Assembly (NCBI RefSeq): GCF_000801105.2
Contig: NC_079516.1
Span: forward strand, 30,665,643-30,729,642
Length of the DNA: 64,000 nt
Source: Raphanus sativus
Taxonomy: Eukaryota > Streptophyta > Magnoliopsida > Brassicales > Brassicaceae
Direction: 5' to 3'
Shown here: one piece after another, positions 1-10,021 of the stretch
Layout of the letters: each line of letters begins with the position of its first letter
Position numbering within the stretch: position 1 is the stretch's first letter
Position numbers and translations under genes: made by a program
The notes under the pieces: model-generated
Seen by the model: the letters and a program-made list of their open reading frames with translations, nothing else
The model's database searches: none
Told to the model about the DNA's origin: nothing

Positions 1-514
1 CAAAGCAGAGAGTGTGAGAGAGAGACTAGAGTTTTACTTGTTTTGAGAGATTGGAGAGATTTGTTATCTCCTTTTGTATTTCTACTTTATTCTATCTATG
101 CAATGCTTTCATCTATCAATTGTTATGAATTGCTTAGCTATGTCTAAGTAGTCTACTTGTTAGATCTAGGGTTTAAATAGGTTTGTGGGATTAGCCCCAA
201 ACTATAATTGCTAAGTTGTGATATTCATCAAATAGATTGCACCCTAAGCTTGTTTTAGAGTAGCTAACTAGAATATAGATCACTAGGATCTTTGATATCT
301 TGAATTATCTGTTTGAACTAGTATCTCCTTGGAGAAGAGCTAACCTCCCTCCTTGAGATCTAGTGTTCATTATCAGCTCGTGCCTAGGCATATCTAGAAG
401 CCGTCGATCGATATCCCGACAGGTGAATCGATCGCCGAGCGAAAGGTATATCGATCGATATATGTACCTCTTATTTGAGAGAGTAAGCTCTACTGGGTAA
501 TTTGAGCACTATCA
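1..514 (+). repeat. Element A 5' LTR, partial, with an internal deletion
   Basis: The sequence matches the 3' LTR from about 22164 to its end, so about 470 bp of the LTR lie left of the window. Near 461-464 it jumps from the TCGATCGATAT motif directly to TGTACCTCTTATTTGAG, which skips about 365 bp present in the 3' LTR (about 22627-22993). The LTR ends in TATCA just before the primer binding site. Confidence 0.88.
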
Positions 515-517
515 ATT

Positions 518-534
518 TGGCGCCGTTGCCGGGG
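518..534 (+). other. Primer binding site, tRNA-Asp type
   Basis: TGGCGCCGTTGCCGGGG is the reverse complement of the 3' end of plant tRNA-Asp (CCCCGGCAACGGCGCCA), three bases after the LTR end. This sets the element's orientation and LTR boundary. Confidence 0.9.
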
Positions 535-626
535 AGCTTTGATCGCCATTAGATTTAATTTTATTAATCTTAGGTTTTTCTTTTTACCCCCTTTCTGATT
601 AAAATTTTTCTTGTCTTTTCAGGTAC

Positions 627-1244
627 ATGCCAAGTAGTACCAGAAGCAACATGGGAGATCAACTACTATTCTCAGAAGAACCTGCACACTTAGAACGCTC
701 AATCCGCAAAGACCTACGCTCCGCATCGATCGACAGAACCGCAGTACCGTCGACTGATACTCACGTTCAACCGTCGACCGACACTCAGACAGCACCATAG
801 ACCGATACCGTTCGCTGATCCACATCGTTCGATACTACTCACCGTACATCGATCGATACTACCCCGCGAAGCATGGTTGCGATTGTTATTCTCACGCAGG
901 ACCAGAATGGAAACCTGTATGACCAAGATGGTCATCTGCTTAATGAAACATGTCAGAAGCTAGATGCACAGGGAAACATAATCCCTGAGCCTGAAGCTGA
1001 GGCTACAGGAGAAGCTCAAACACGATCGTTGGCAGACTACAATCGTCCAGACGAGTACTACACCAACATATCATCTATTCGACATCCAGAGATTCAGAAG
1101 CCGAACTTCGAGCTCAAGCCTCAGTACTACTCTCTCGTGTCTCAGATACCTTATTCTGGGTTATCACACGAGCATCCTATGGACCATCTGGAGAGGTTCG
1201 AGGATCTTATCGCTGCTATTCGTATGGATGGAGTCCCTGAGGAC
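627..1244 (+). pseudogene. Element A gag, N-terminal part, broken
   Basis: The reading frame opens at an ATG after a pyrimidine-rich stretch ending TTTTCAG and matches the N-terminal 205 or so residues of the Gag of copy C. A first block contains Ser-Ile-Asp and Ser-Thr-Asp units. It is followed by the conserved stretch around DYNRPDEYY, FELKPQYYSLVSQIPYSG and HPMDHLERFEDL, which leads into the capsid-like domain. Two in-frame stops lie at 798-800 and 816-818. Copy C has CG dinucleotides at the corresponding places, which fits decay of methylated CpG. After GVPED the frame is cut by element B and continues at 16337. Confidence 0.85.
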
Positions 1245-1670
1245 TGTTTGAACCGAAATCGGTACTGTGCAGGGAGTAGACTGATTTCGATGGTGGGATT
1301 AGGAGAGGTCTTCATAATGAGCTTGAACTGGATAGATGGAGAGTAAAAGAGGTGTAATATGTTATAGCTGGACCCGGTGAAGGGTTGCCTACGTACCCCG
1401 GATGGGGATCAAGCCAATCGTAGTTCTACAACAAAGGATCACAAGTGCTTAGATAAAAGCATGTGATGTGGTGTTTCTCTCTCTAGAGAGTGTTTATCTC
1501 TTTAGAAGGTGAGAAAGGAAGTAAGAGATGGAAAAAAGACCCTTCTCAACGAGGGGATGCCTCCTTATTTATAGAAGGATGAGGTCTAGGGTTTTCCTAG
1601 TGACCTCTTTTAAATGGGCTGAGCCCATTATCTTATAAACCTTGTTGAAGGGCAAAGCCCACCCCCAACA
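1245..1670 (-). repeat. Element B 3' LTR (426 bp)
   Basis: It is nearly identical to 15912-16331. On the minus strand it begins TGTTGGGGGTGGG and ends GGTTCAAACA. A TATA-like TCTATAAATAAGG lies on the minus strand near 1563-1575. The purine tract read from the minus strand (complement of ATAAGCCCCCGAG, 1671-1683) abuts it, so this is the downstream LTR. Confidence 0.9.
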
Positions 1671-1768
1671 ATAAGCCCCCGAGTTCGTTGAGAGAAATAG
1701 AGTTGATCTCTACGAATTTTATGAAGAGGTTTATAAGACAATGGACTCAGCGCTTTTATACTTTAATG

Positions 1769-2735
1769 ACAAAGGCGAGTAGTACTTTTCTAGGCGAGTT
1801 AGCAGGTGAACTCGTGCCTAGGACGCGAATTGTACTCTTGCTAAGGGATTTTACTATGAAACCATCCCTAGAAGAAGTTACTCGGCCAGTAACTCGTGCC
1901 TGAGTGAAAATGAGTAGATGTACTCTTGTTAGGCGAGTTGAGTGTAAACTTGTACCTTGAAAAAGGTAAGCTTACTAAACTCGTGCCTAGACAAAGGCGA
2001 GTAGTACTTTTCTAGGCGAGTTAGCAGGTGAACTCGTGCCTAGGACGCGAGTTGTACTCTTGCTAAGGGAGTTAACTATGAAACCATCTCTAGAAGAAGT
2101 AACTCGGCCAGTAACTCGTGCCTGAGTGAAAATGAGTAGATGTACTCTTGTTAGGCGAGTTGAGTGTAAACTTGTACCTTGAAAAAGGTAAGCTTACTAA
2201 ACTCGTGCCTATACAAAGGCGAGTAGTACTTTTCTAGGCGAGTTGGCAGGTGAACTCGTGCCTAGGACGCGAGTTGTACTCTTGCTAAGGGAGTTTACTA
2301 TGAAACCATCCCTAGAAGAACTAACTTGGCCAGTAACTCGTGCCTGAGTGAAAATGAGTAGAAGTACTCTTGTTAGGCGAGTTGAGTGTAAACTTGTACC
2401 TTGAAAAAGGTAAGCTTACCAAACTCGTGCCTAGACAAAGGCGAGTAGTACTTTTCTGGGCGAGTTAGCAGGTGAACTCGTGCCTAGGACGCGAGTTGTA
2501 CTCTTGCTAAGGGAGTTTACTATGAAACCATCCCTAGAAGAAGTAACTCGGCCAGTAACTTGTGCCTGAGCGAAGATGAGTAGATGTACTCTCGTTAGGC
2601 GAGTTGAATGTAAACTAGTGCCTTGAGAAAAGCAAGTTTACTAAACTCGTGCCTAGACAAAGGCGAGTAGTAATTTTCTAGGCGAGTTGAGTGTAAACTT
2701 GTACCTAGAGAAAGGCAAGTTTACTAAACTCGTGT
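1769..2735. repeat. 222-bp tandem repeat, about 4.4 copies
   Basis: The unit start ACAAAGGCGAGTAG recurs at 1769, 1991, 2213, 2435 and 2657, exactly 222 bp apart each time, and the last unit is incomplete. Units differ by a few substitutions. Each is built from shorter motifs around GAGTTNNACTCGTGCCTAG. No frame stays open across units, so it looks non-coding despite 222 being a multiple of three. Confidence 0.92.
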
Positions 2736-2776
2736 GCCTAGAGGTACGTACTTAGCCAAATGCTAATATGCAGCAA

Positions 2777-2842
<66 letters not shown>

Positions 2843-2861
2843 TATGTACATATATATATTT
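2777..2861. repeat. (TA)n microsatellite
   Basis: A run of alternating TA with a few interruptions, inside the internal region of element B. Confidence 0.95.
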
Positions 2862-3123
2862 GACGAGTAAAAAGTAGTAAGCAACCGATGTACCTTGTCG
2901 TTTACTCGCGAGAAGTAAGAGTGACGAGCAACAGATGCAAGCGTCATTTTACTCCAGCTCGTTTGACTATTTGCCTTGATGGGCTTGTACCAACAAATGA
3001 AGTAGATCCTTTGGCCGACCAACTGAAGCTTTTTTTTTCTTTACATTGAGATGCTCGACATGGCGACGAGCAGCTTGGTGAGACAAGTGACTTTTACTCA
3101 GCAAGACCGTGAAGGCTTTTACT

Positions 3124-4482
3124 TGATAGTGCTCAAATTACCCAGTAGAGCTTACTCTCTCAAATAAGAGGTACAGCTGTAGTACTTAGGGATCGAATCA
3201 CGAGGAGTTAGGGAACCAATTAAATAAAATCTACTAATCAATCCTAGGCAAGGTTGGTTTAAATGATGGAAATAAAAGTAACAATTCCTAAAATGAGTAA
3301 GGTAGTTGCTCTAACTAACAATATGATGGGTTGTTTAAATGTGATAAAGAGTGCTAGACATAGGGTTTCTATTCAGGAATGGAGATTATAATCTCTATAA
3401 ATGCTTTAAAAAGTTTCTTGCATGATACTATAGATCTCAGCCGCTTAACTCAAGTGAAGTATCACTGGTTAAATAATCTAGATCTCTGGCCTTAACTGTC
3501 GTAATTTTGGTGCAGAAAAAGAGTCGGTCGATATCCTTTTGAGATATCGAGCGATACACCTTTCGCAGCGCCGATCGATTCACCTGTCGGGATATCGATC
3601 GACGGCTTCTAGATCTGCCTAGGCGCGAGCCAAATATGAACACAAGGTCTCAAGGAGGAGATGTCGCTCTTCTCAACGGGAGACAAGCAAGCTCAAATGG
3701 ATAATTCAAGATAATCAAAGATTCTAGTGATCTATGTTCTAGTTAGCTAATCTAAAACAAGCATAGGGTGCAATCCATTTGATGAGTACCACAACTTAGC
3801 AATTATAGTTTGGGGCTAATCCCACAAACCTATTTGAACCCTAGATCTAACAAGTAGACTACTCAGACATAGCTAAGCAATTCATAACAATAGATAGATG
3901 AAAGAATTGCATAGATAGAATAAAGTAGAAATACAAAAGGAGATGAGAAATCTCTCCAATCTCTCAAAACAAATAAAACTCTAGTCTCTCTCTCACACTC
4001 TCTGCTTTTCTCTTGATGGTTGTCAAAAGCTTGCTTCTTTCGAAGGTTGCCGTCAAAAAACACTTAGCAGGAATATTTAAGCATTTCCATTAGGTTAAAA
4101 ACTCGTCAGGGCCAATCTCGTAATTTGGTGAAGTCTTGGTGAAGTAGTCGGCTAAACCATTTCGTCTTCGATATCGATCGACAACACTGGATGTGTATCG
4201 ATCGATTATAATCTTCTAGTACGCGGATCTTCTCAGCTACATCGATCGACAACTCAGGATGAGTATCGATCGATTATAATCGCAATGTTGACTTCCGACT
4301 TAGTCTTGAATGGTCAACTCGGGTGTATCATCTCTTGTACTCCAAAATGCTCCAAAAATATCACTTTCTTACAAAATGCTCCTGAACCTGAAAACATACC
4401 TAACAGGCTAGAAAACAGATTAAATATATAATAAAATACTAGTATACCATGGTTAAAAATGGGTAAAATCCATGGTATATCA
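3124..4482 (-). repeat. Element C 3' LTR (1359 bp)
   Basis: It runs from TGATAGTGCTC to GGTATATCA on the plus strand and matches the LTR of A and two solo LTRs. It contains several TCGATCGA palindromes outside any open frame, for example near 3594-3602, 4175-4215 and 4241-4275. The complement of the PPT follows at 4483-4497. Confidence 0.92.
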
Positions 4483-4497
4483 ACTCCCCCAGACTTA
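4483..4497 (-). other. Polypurine tract of element C
   Basis: On the minus strand this reads TAAGTCTGGGGGAGT and directly abuts the 3' LTR. It is the expected plus-strand primer. Confidence 0.85.
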
Positions 4498-5453
4498 CTC
4501 CTTTGGAAAAGGTTTGAAAACAGCAGGAACTCAAAGATTCAAAATATTGAAGTCATCACTCTATGGGTTCTATGGGTTTGCAATTCATGTCTAAACATCC
4601 TAATCACAGAAGTTCAATATGCCTTATCCTAGCTTAGCAACCAAACTCATCTAGTCAACAACTTAGCAAATCTCATCTGACATTCCCCTCTACTAACCTC
4701 ATTTCTTAACATAAAATAAAAGTGCAGGCTTTACCTTGGGAGTATCCATCAAAGGACACATGGATTCAACTCAAACAAGTATCTGAACACACATGTAGTC
4801 TTCTCTGGTCCCTTTCTCCCCTCTTCTCTCTTCTCTGAATCTCTTATTAGTTTCAATTTCAACAGGTTTCGATGCCACATAGGTCATCTAGTCCATCTCA
4901 TTGACATTTGCATTGTAACTCATACATTTTTGGCAAAGTGTAGCGAATAATGGGGTTTGGTACTCAACCTATCCCTCGTTTCCACAATGTGTGATCATCC
5001 TTGAGATTTAGAATACTGGGGTCGCAGAAGACACTCCTACCCCTCTGCCTCTCAAGAAATCATTTCAATCTTTTATAACATAAACTTAGATCTCGAGACG
5101 CTGAAGAGAGAGAAGGAAGGGAACCAGAAACACACAGACTTTTTACCTTCCAGACTTGTAGGAGGATTCCGATCCAGTGATTTCCAAGCCCCAAGACAAG
5201 CAAATAAGTCAGTATTAGTGTTGGAGGTCAGCTTTGGTTCCTTCAAACAATCTTAGCTAGTGAATATAGGTGACAGGTTGATCCACTTTAGCATCTTTAG
5301 TACTATCTGCAATCAGTAATCTAGAATGGTGCTAAAGAGTGGTCAGACAATCAAATATAAATCTATATCAATGTTCCTATTTAATACTTATACGAAAAAT
5401 AATTTTGAAAAACAATTTGAATAAAAACCATAATAAAAACACATATTAGTAAA

Positions 5454-5490
5454 CTCCCCCCCAGACTTAAATTACACTGTCCCAGTGTAA
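5454..5490 (-). promoter_or_regulatory. Hairpin plus internal polypurine tract of element C
   Basis: In the element sense, TTACACTG-GGA-CAGTGTAA (5472-5490) forms an 8-bp stem with a 3-base loop. It is followed by TTTAAGTCTGGGGGGGAG, a close copy of the terminal PPT (5454-5467). The same block occurs in A and twice in H. It could be a second plus-strand priming site or an RNA structure; the function is inferred. Confidence 0.6.
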
Positions 5491-5765
5491 CACAGCCGGT
5501 GGTGAGGTAAATAAAATAAATCATAATTAATAAATATAACAAGTTAGAATGAATAAACCTGATCGACAAGGTGTCGATCGATTCGTAGTGGTGTACGTCG
5601 ATCGTTAGTAATGGTCGTGTGGTGTCGAGCGATATGAATGGTGAATGTCGGTCGATGGAATCATCATTCTACTTGGATCTAATAAAAACTGCAAAATAAA
5701 TCCGAAAAAATAAAAGCAAAAATGAAAAATAAAATAAAGTAAAGAAAAATAAAAGAAAACCTAAT

Positions 5766-5783
5766 AGTGGGTTGCCTCCCACT
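5766..5783 (-). promoter_or_regulatory. Conserved AGTGGG/CCCACT hairpin, element C
   Basis: AGTGGGAGGCAACCCACT (element sense) has a 6-bp stem. It lies just after the last coding frame, and the same string occurs in A (20511-20528) and after the integrase of Athila element I (40688-40705). Confidence 0.6.
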
Positions 5784-5830
5784 CAGCGCTTTGTTATAGT
5801 CATTTAGCTTGACTGTGGTAGGTGAGTGAC

Positions 5831-7348
5831 TCATGGGGTGCAGAAACTGCTGATTGCCGGACAGCAATCATCAATCTTGTGTCTCCTACTATTGAACCAT
5901 GTGGCGACGAAGCTTCTTGTGGCATCATCCGCTCGTAGTTGTTTCTTATCTATCTTGAGGACTGTATCTTGAAGTTTCCTCACAGAATTCTCAATGTATT
6001 CGATGTTGCCAACCTTCCTGTCGATGGTCTGGTAGGTATATACGGACAATTCCTTCAGCTCACTCTGTAATGCATCGATCCTGTCAAGAATAAACTGATC
6101 TCGATCTGCTAAAGACTCGGTGTCGATCGATGCTACGAGATGTGCGTCGGTCATTTCGCTGAGGGGTCTGTCGGTCGACTCAGAATCTACTGTGTCGATC
6201 GACTGTGAGCACTGTCCTTGGTACTGCAGAGCACGTATATTGCCCTTCATATGGCGAGTAGTTCTGCATAGGCTGTTAACTCGTTCGTTAACAGTGTAGT
6301 CAATGGTATCACAGGTCCCGTTGAGTCTCCTCTCCATAGCATCCATAGCCTCGTACAGCTCATGTTTAAGTTCATCAACTTCTGCTGTAGTGCATGCTCT
6401 TCTCGCTGGTGGTGGCTCGCTGTCGATCGATATTGGTCTAGGCCTGTCGATCGATGTTGCGTTTCTGTCACGAAGACCAAGATAATCTTGAACTATGCTC
6501 AAGTCTTGTTGTAGCTCGTTCAGCTGCTGTGACAGTGTGTCCTGGAATCGCAGGATAGGTGAACTGAAATTTTCATGCTTTTTCACGTATGCTTTCATCC
6601 TATCTTCCAGTTCTGCGAATCTTGTGTCGATCGACGATGAAGATTGTGTGTCGATCGACGGAAAAGTAGCATTCTTAGCTTGATATTGCTTGCGAATTGA
6701 TGCTAGCTCTTTCTGTAGAAGATCGATCCTCTTGCTTAACCATTCGACATTGTTGTTGAGAGGGCTGTAGACGTCTCCAATCCGTGTATTGATGTAAGCA
6801 ACCTCCCATTCATCTTTCTTAGGTGATGAACATTTTGGTCGGTCCATGGATGTAGTCTTGCCGATGTCGATCGATGGTACTTGTACTCTGTCGGTCGATA
6901 CTGGTGGCGTAGCCTCTTTCTCAAGCATGGTCAATATGTTTCCAAGCTCCACTCTTATCTCAGCCATATCATTCTGGAAGTCCTTGTAACTGACATCCAA
7001 AGGCTGGAAAGTGTCTTCCACCAATGTGTGCATGTTTGCCTCAAGGTGTGCCTGAGCTCTCCATACATCAGTCACCATATCATCTATCTCCTCTCTACTG
7101 TAGGGTACTGGTGGTGGTATGTATGCATGGTAAGGGCGTGTGTGTACTGGAAGGCGTAAGCAACCTCTGTGAAAAAGGGATGCTCTATCCAGAATTCTCT
7201 TTACTTGCTCCTTGGTAACATGGATGATCTCACCATCAACTCCTCTAGCATAGCCAAACTCATCTCTGTAGACACCATATTCATCCTTAGCTTCCCATTT
7301 GAATCTCCTGGATCCATCAGTATTGAAGGCACGTCGTCCAAACTCCAA
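5831..7348 (-). CDS. SID-repeat/coiled-coil protein of element C (505 aa)
   Basis: No recognised enzyme domain. It is the C-terminal part of the SID-family coding region and lies where pol would be in a normal Athila element. The N-terminal third contains the conserved motif DEYGVYRDEFGYARGVDGEI, repeated in divergent form in the preceding protein. The rest is charged and heptad-rich (DVYSPLNNNVEWLSKRIDLL, then LRFQDTLSQQLNELQQDL), suggesting long coiled coils. These are punctuated by Ser-Ile-Asp-Thr/Arg units, each encoded by TCGATCGAY. The true frame begins further upstream: coding similarity to copy A extends through 7349-7600, so the first ATG here is probably internal. Copy A (18730-20463) preserves the protein with stops and frameshifts. 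A structural role in particles or nucleic-acid binding is possible but not shown. Confidence 0.7.
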   Translation of the reverse strand: MEFGRRAFNTDGSRRFKWEAKDEYGVYRDEFGYARGVDGEIIHVTKEQVKRILDRASLFHRGCLRLPVHTRPYHAYIPPPVPYSREEIDDMVTDVWRAQAHLEANMHTLVEDTFQPLDVSYKDFQNDMAEIRVELGNILTMLEKEATPPVSTDRVQVPSIDIGKTTSMDRPKCSSPKKDEWEVAYINTRIGDVYSPLNNNVEWLSKRIDLLQKELASIRKQYQAKNATFPSIDTQSSSSIDTRFAELEDRMKAYVKKHENFSSPILRFQDTLSQQLNELQQDLSIVQDYLGLRDRNATSIDRPRPISIDSEPPPARRACTTAEVDELKHELYEAMDAMERRLNGTCDTIDYTVNERVNSLCRTTRHMKGNIRALQYQGQCSQSIDTVDSESTDRPLSEMTDAHLVASIDTESLADRDQFILDRIDALQSELKELSVYTYQTIDRKVGNIEYIENSVRKLQDTVLKIDKKQLRADDATRSFVATWFNSRRHKIDDCCPAISSFCTP

Positions 7349-7565
7349 TCGTCTGTCGGGCGATCTGACTCTTGGTCTGTCGATCGATCCGGGATATCCG
7401 CCGTCGATCGATGGTGTTGAAACGATGTCGATCGATGGTGAATTCCTAGGTTGACCGAAGTGTTGAGGAACTGTATCCTCCCTTGTGTTGGTGTTGTGGT
7501 TGTCCTGGACGTGAGCTAGGATGTCTGGATGGCTACGTTGCTGTGTGAACAGGTTTTCTGGTCCA

Positions 7566-9269
7566 TTAGCAACTTGGAGGATGTCTGCTGTGTCTCTCTC
7601 TGGTTATGTGCAGAACTCTTCCATCCATTGCTCTTGCATAGCCATCTGTGTCCCTGAAAATTCCAAATTCATCAGGTGTTAGTGAAACGTTCCTGATATC
7701 GTAAGGTTCATGAGATCGAGGTTGAGCTCTGTTGAAAGCGTCGATCGATGGTGATGTGGTGGTGGCGATCGATGGTGCACGTCTAGCTGCACGGTTGGAT
7801 CGATTGTACATGTTGTTGCAGTCCTCCATTGATAGGTTTCTGAATGCTGGAAGCTGCTGGGTAGAAGGTGAAAAGTTTTGAATTTTCGTGGCTTGAGTTG
7901 TCAACCTTTTATACCCATGTGTTGTCCTAATCGGTGAAATTCCGATTTTGTCCTTCAAGTCGTCCGGGTTAATATCGATCGATGTGATACTGGCGATGTC
8001 GATCGATGGACGATGTCGTTTTGCTGGATGAAGTAGATAATCGATCGATGGTGGGCGTTTGATGTCGATCGATTGTGGGAATCGAATTGCAAATCTGTCA
8101 TTCTCCAAGTAATTTTCCCAAGCTCTCTCTTCCCAATAGTCTGCATCATGTTCTTCACTGTGGTCTCCACTGTGGGAAGAGGTGGCTATGTCTACTGCAA
8201 AACTCTCATGAAATCCGCTATCTGCCCAACTCCTTACTGAGTAATCATCTTCCTTTCGGCTGGGTGGGATGGCGAAATTCGGGTAGCAATGATCTGGTAG
8301 ATCGAGTTCATCATCTGGTGGGTCTCTGTCGATCGATGATCTATATTTGTTGTCGATCTCCTCTGACTTGCAAGTGTCGATCGATGATGTTAAAGTGCTG
8401 TCGATCGATCCCGAGTACTCTGTCTCATACTCGACTTCACAATGACAAACTGCTATGATACCAGTATCATCTTCCTTTACCACTGATTTGGCTGGTGGTT
8501 TGCCAAGCTTGACAGGGTCGTAGTGGATCTCTGGATCTATCATAGTCAAGCACATCCTGTTGGTGTTCATGTCACATATGGCTCCTACTGTAGCCATAAA
8601 TGCTCTTCCAAGTAAGAGGGAAGAGTTCCAATTTAGCTTGATGTCTAGGACATGAAAATCCACAGGGACGATAGCATTACCAATATGTACCTCCAGGTCT
8701 CTGATGAAGCCTCCAGAGTTTTTCTGAGAGTAATCCACAAAGGTAAAGATCTCTGGTGAAGGCTCTACTTGCAGGCCCAGATGGTCTGCCATGACCTTTG
8801 GTAAGATGCTGACTGATGAACCAGTGTCACATAGTGCATGAGAAAATTCAATCCCTTGTACCACACAGGGTATTGCAAACTTCCCAGGATCACTCTTCTT
8901 CTGCAAAGTAATCATTTTCCTCATATCTTCTCTGACATTGTCAAACCTTCTCCTAATGTCAGTTTCAGTCTCCCTTGTTTCTCTGAAGAACATCCACAAT
9001 CTGCTTGTGAAGTAAACCTCCTCAAAAGGTTTCTCTGGTGGGATTCTGATAACTCTCTTAGTGAAACCATCAATCTCCTTTTCATTAGCTTCCCTCTTAA
9101 GGTTCTTAGGAATCTTCTCCTTCCTACTCCTTAACCTTCTTCCTTCAGTTCCCTCTGATGTAGGTGTAGTGTCTGAAGGGTTACCAGTGATCTCTGTAGG
9201 GTTAGCTTGTGGTTTCGGTGTGGGTCTGAGTGCATTGATTCGGTTGCTGTCTATCGATGGTAGTTGCAC
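7566..9269 (-). CDS. Retropepsin-like protease with SID repeats, element C (567 aa)
   Basis: An aspartic protease domain lies at about residues 125-270. The catalytic motif is LCDTGSSVSILP (Asp-Thr-Gly-Ser), and the second hallmark is LLLGRAFMATVGA, the ILG-type flap-proximal motif of gypsy proteases. Upstream is a basic linker (EGRRLRSRKEK). Downstream, residues 300-470 are acidic with Ser-Ile-Asp units, then a conserved block MEDCNNMYNRSN and YDIRNVSLTPDEFGIFRDTD. It would process the Gag polyprotein. The annotated start is arbitrary, because Gag and protease were probably one polyprotein and small indels now separate the frames. A one-base insertion near 7596-7610 relative to copy A ends it early. 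Copy A has lost about 60 residues just before the active site. Confidence 0.8.
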   Translation of the reverse strand: MQLPSIDSNRINALRPTPKPQANPTEITGNPSDTTPTSEGTEGRRLRSRKEKIPKNLKREANEKEIDGFTKRVIRIPPEKPFEEVYFTSRLWMFFRETRETETDIRRRFDNVREDMRKMITLQKKSDPGKFAIPCVVQGIEFSHALCDTGSSVSILPKVMADHLGLQVEPSPEIFTFVDYSQKNSGGFIRDLEVHIGNAIVPVDFHVLDIKLNWNSSLLLGRAFMATVGAICDMNTNRMCLTMIDPEIHYDPVKLGKPPAKSVVKEDDTGIIAVCHCEVEYETEYSGSIDSTLTSSIDTCKSEEIDNKYRSSIDRDPPDDELDLPDHCYPNFAIPPSRKEDDYSVRSWADSGFHESFAVDIATSSHSGDHSEEHDADYWEERAWENYLENDRFAIRFPQSIDIKRPPSIDYLLHPAKRHRPSIDIASITSIDINPDDLKDKIGISPIRTTHGYKRLTTQATKIQNFSPSTQQLPAFRNLSMEDCNNMYNRSNRAARRAPSIATTTSPSIDAFNRAQPRSHEPYDIRNVSLTPDEFGIFRDTDGYARAMDGRVLHITRERHSRHPPSC

Positions 9270-10021
9270 TCGGTATGTGAGAGGTGCGTGTCGATCGATA
9301 GGTGGAGAAAAGGGTCGATCGATACGTTTCTCGTCTTTGTGTCGATCGATGAGTGGCTCTCTCGTCGGTCGATATCTTCGTAGGTGTGGGTGGGTGTGTA
9401 TGGATGAGAAGCCGTGAATTCAGCATGTGTCAATATCCTAACCGCGTTGCAATCTGCAGTCGTATCCGGAAATGACATCGGTGATGTCGATCGATGTGGA
9501 CTAGTTGGTGTCGATCGACACCATTGTGATCCACCGAGACTTAGTGAACTTTCCACTTCAAAGTCTCCTTCTTGTAGCTTCTCATGTTTCACCACTTGCC
9601 AGAAATCATCATCTATGATAGCATTCACGTGGTGTTTCCTATTTCCTTCCCCTACTTCCTTAGAAGTTCCAATCCTCCTGATAGAGTCTTCAGTCTGGAC
9701 AATCTGTGTCTCAAGTTTCTTAACTTGAGTGCAAATGGTGTCTATCCTTGTGGTCAGATTGTTGAAGACAGAATCAATCTTCCCATTGAAGTCTACTGTA
9801 AGCTTCTGCTGACCTTCCAGAACTCTATCAATCATGGCATCAAACTTACTCTCCTGGGTGGGTGGCGGTTGGTTTTTGGTAAGCTGAGTTGCCGTAGTTC
9901 CTTTTGTTGGTGAAGGATTTCTGATACTGTGAACTCTGGTTGTAGTTACTTTTCTAACCACTGCCAAAAAAATTTCTGTTTCCACTCTGGTTTCCATATC
10001 TCTGAAATCCAGTACCTCCAA
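9251..10021 (-). pseudogene. Gag C-terminal/linker region, element C, frameshifted
   Basis: This 256-residue frame continues Gag after a frameshift. Copy A has six bases in a homopolymer at the matching point and copy C has seven A's (near 9966-9972). It holds a predicted coiled coil (FDAMIDRVLEGQQKL to VKKLETQIVQTEDSIRRIG), a conserved DDDFWQVVK motif, and at its end clustered Ser-Ile-Asp units encoded by TCGATCGA. I see no CCHC zinc knuckle, which is unusual for a plant gypsy Gag. It overlaps the protease frame by a few codons because of a further indel. Confidence 0.72.

Larger units (their letters stand above)
4498..5830 (-). other. Element C 3' non-coding region
   Basis: About 1.3 kb between the last coding frame and the PPT. 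It is collinear with 20464-21680 of element A. It carries a second PPT-like tract, two hairpins (listed separately) and clustered TCGATCGA/TCGGTCGA motifs at 5560-5660. No supported ORF is present. Confidence 0.75.

Noticed and set aside
518..534. tRNA-Asp gene fragment
   Set aside because: Only the 3' complementary stretch is present, directly after an LTR: a primer binding site.
1769..2735. CRISPR-like regular repeat
   Set aside because: Units are 222 bp and contiguous with no unique spacers; this is a plant retroelement tandem array.
2738..3022. Minus-strand ORF with an Ile-Tyr run
   Set aside because: Produced by a TA microsatellite.
6303..7420. Plus-strand ORFs opposite the SID/coiled-coil gene
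   Set aside because: Shadows of the minus-strand coding region; not collinear in copy A.
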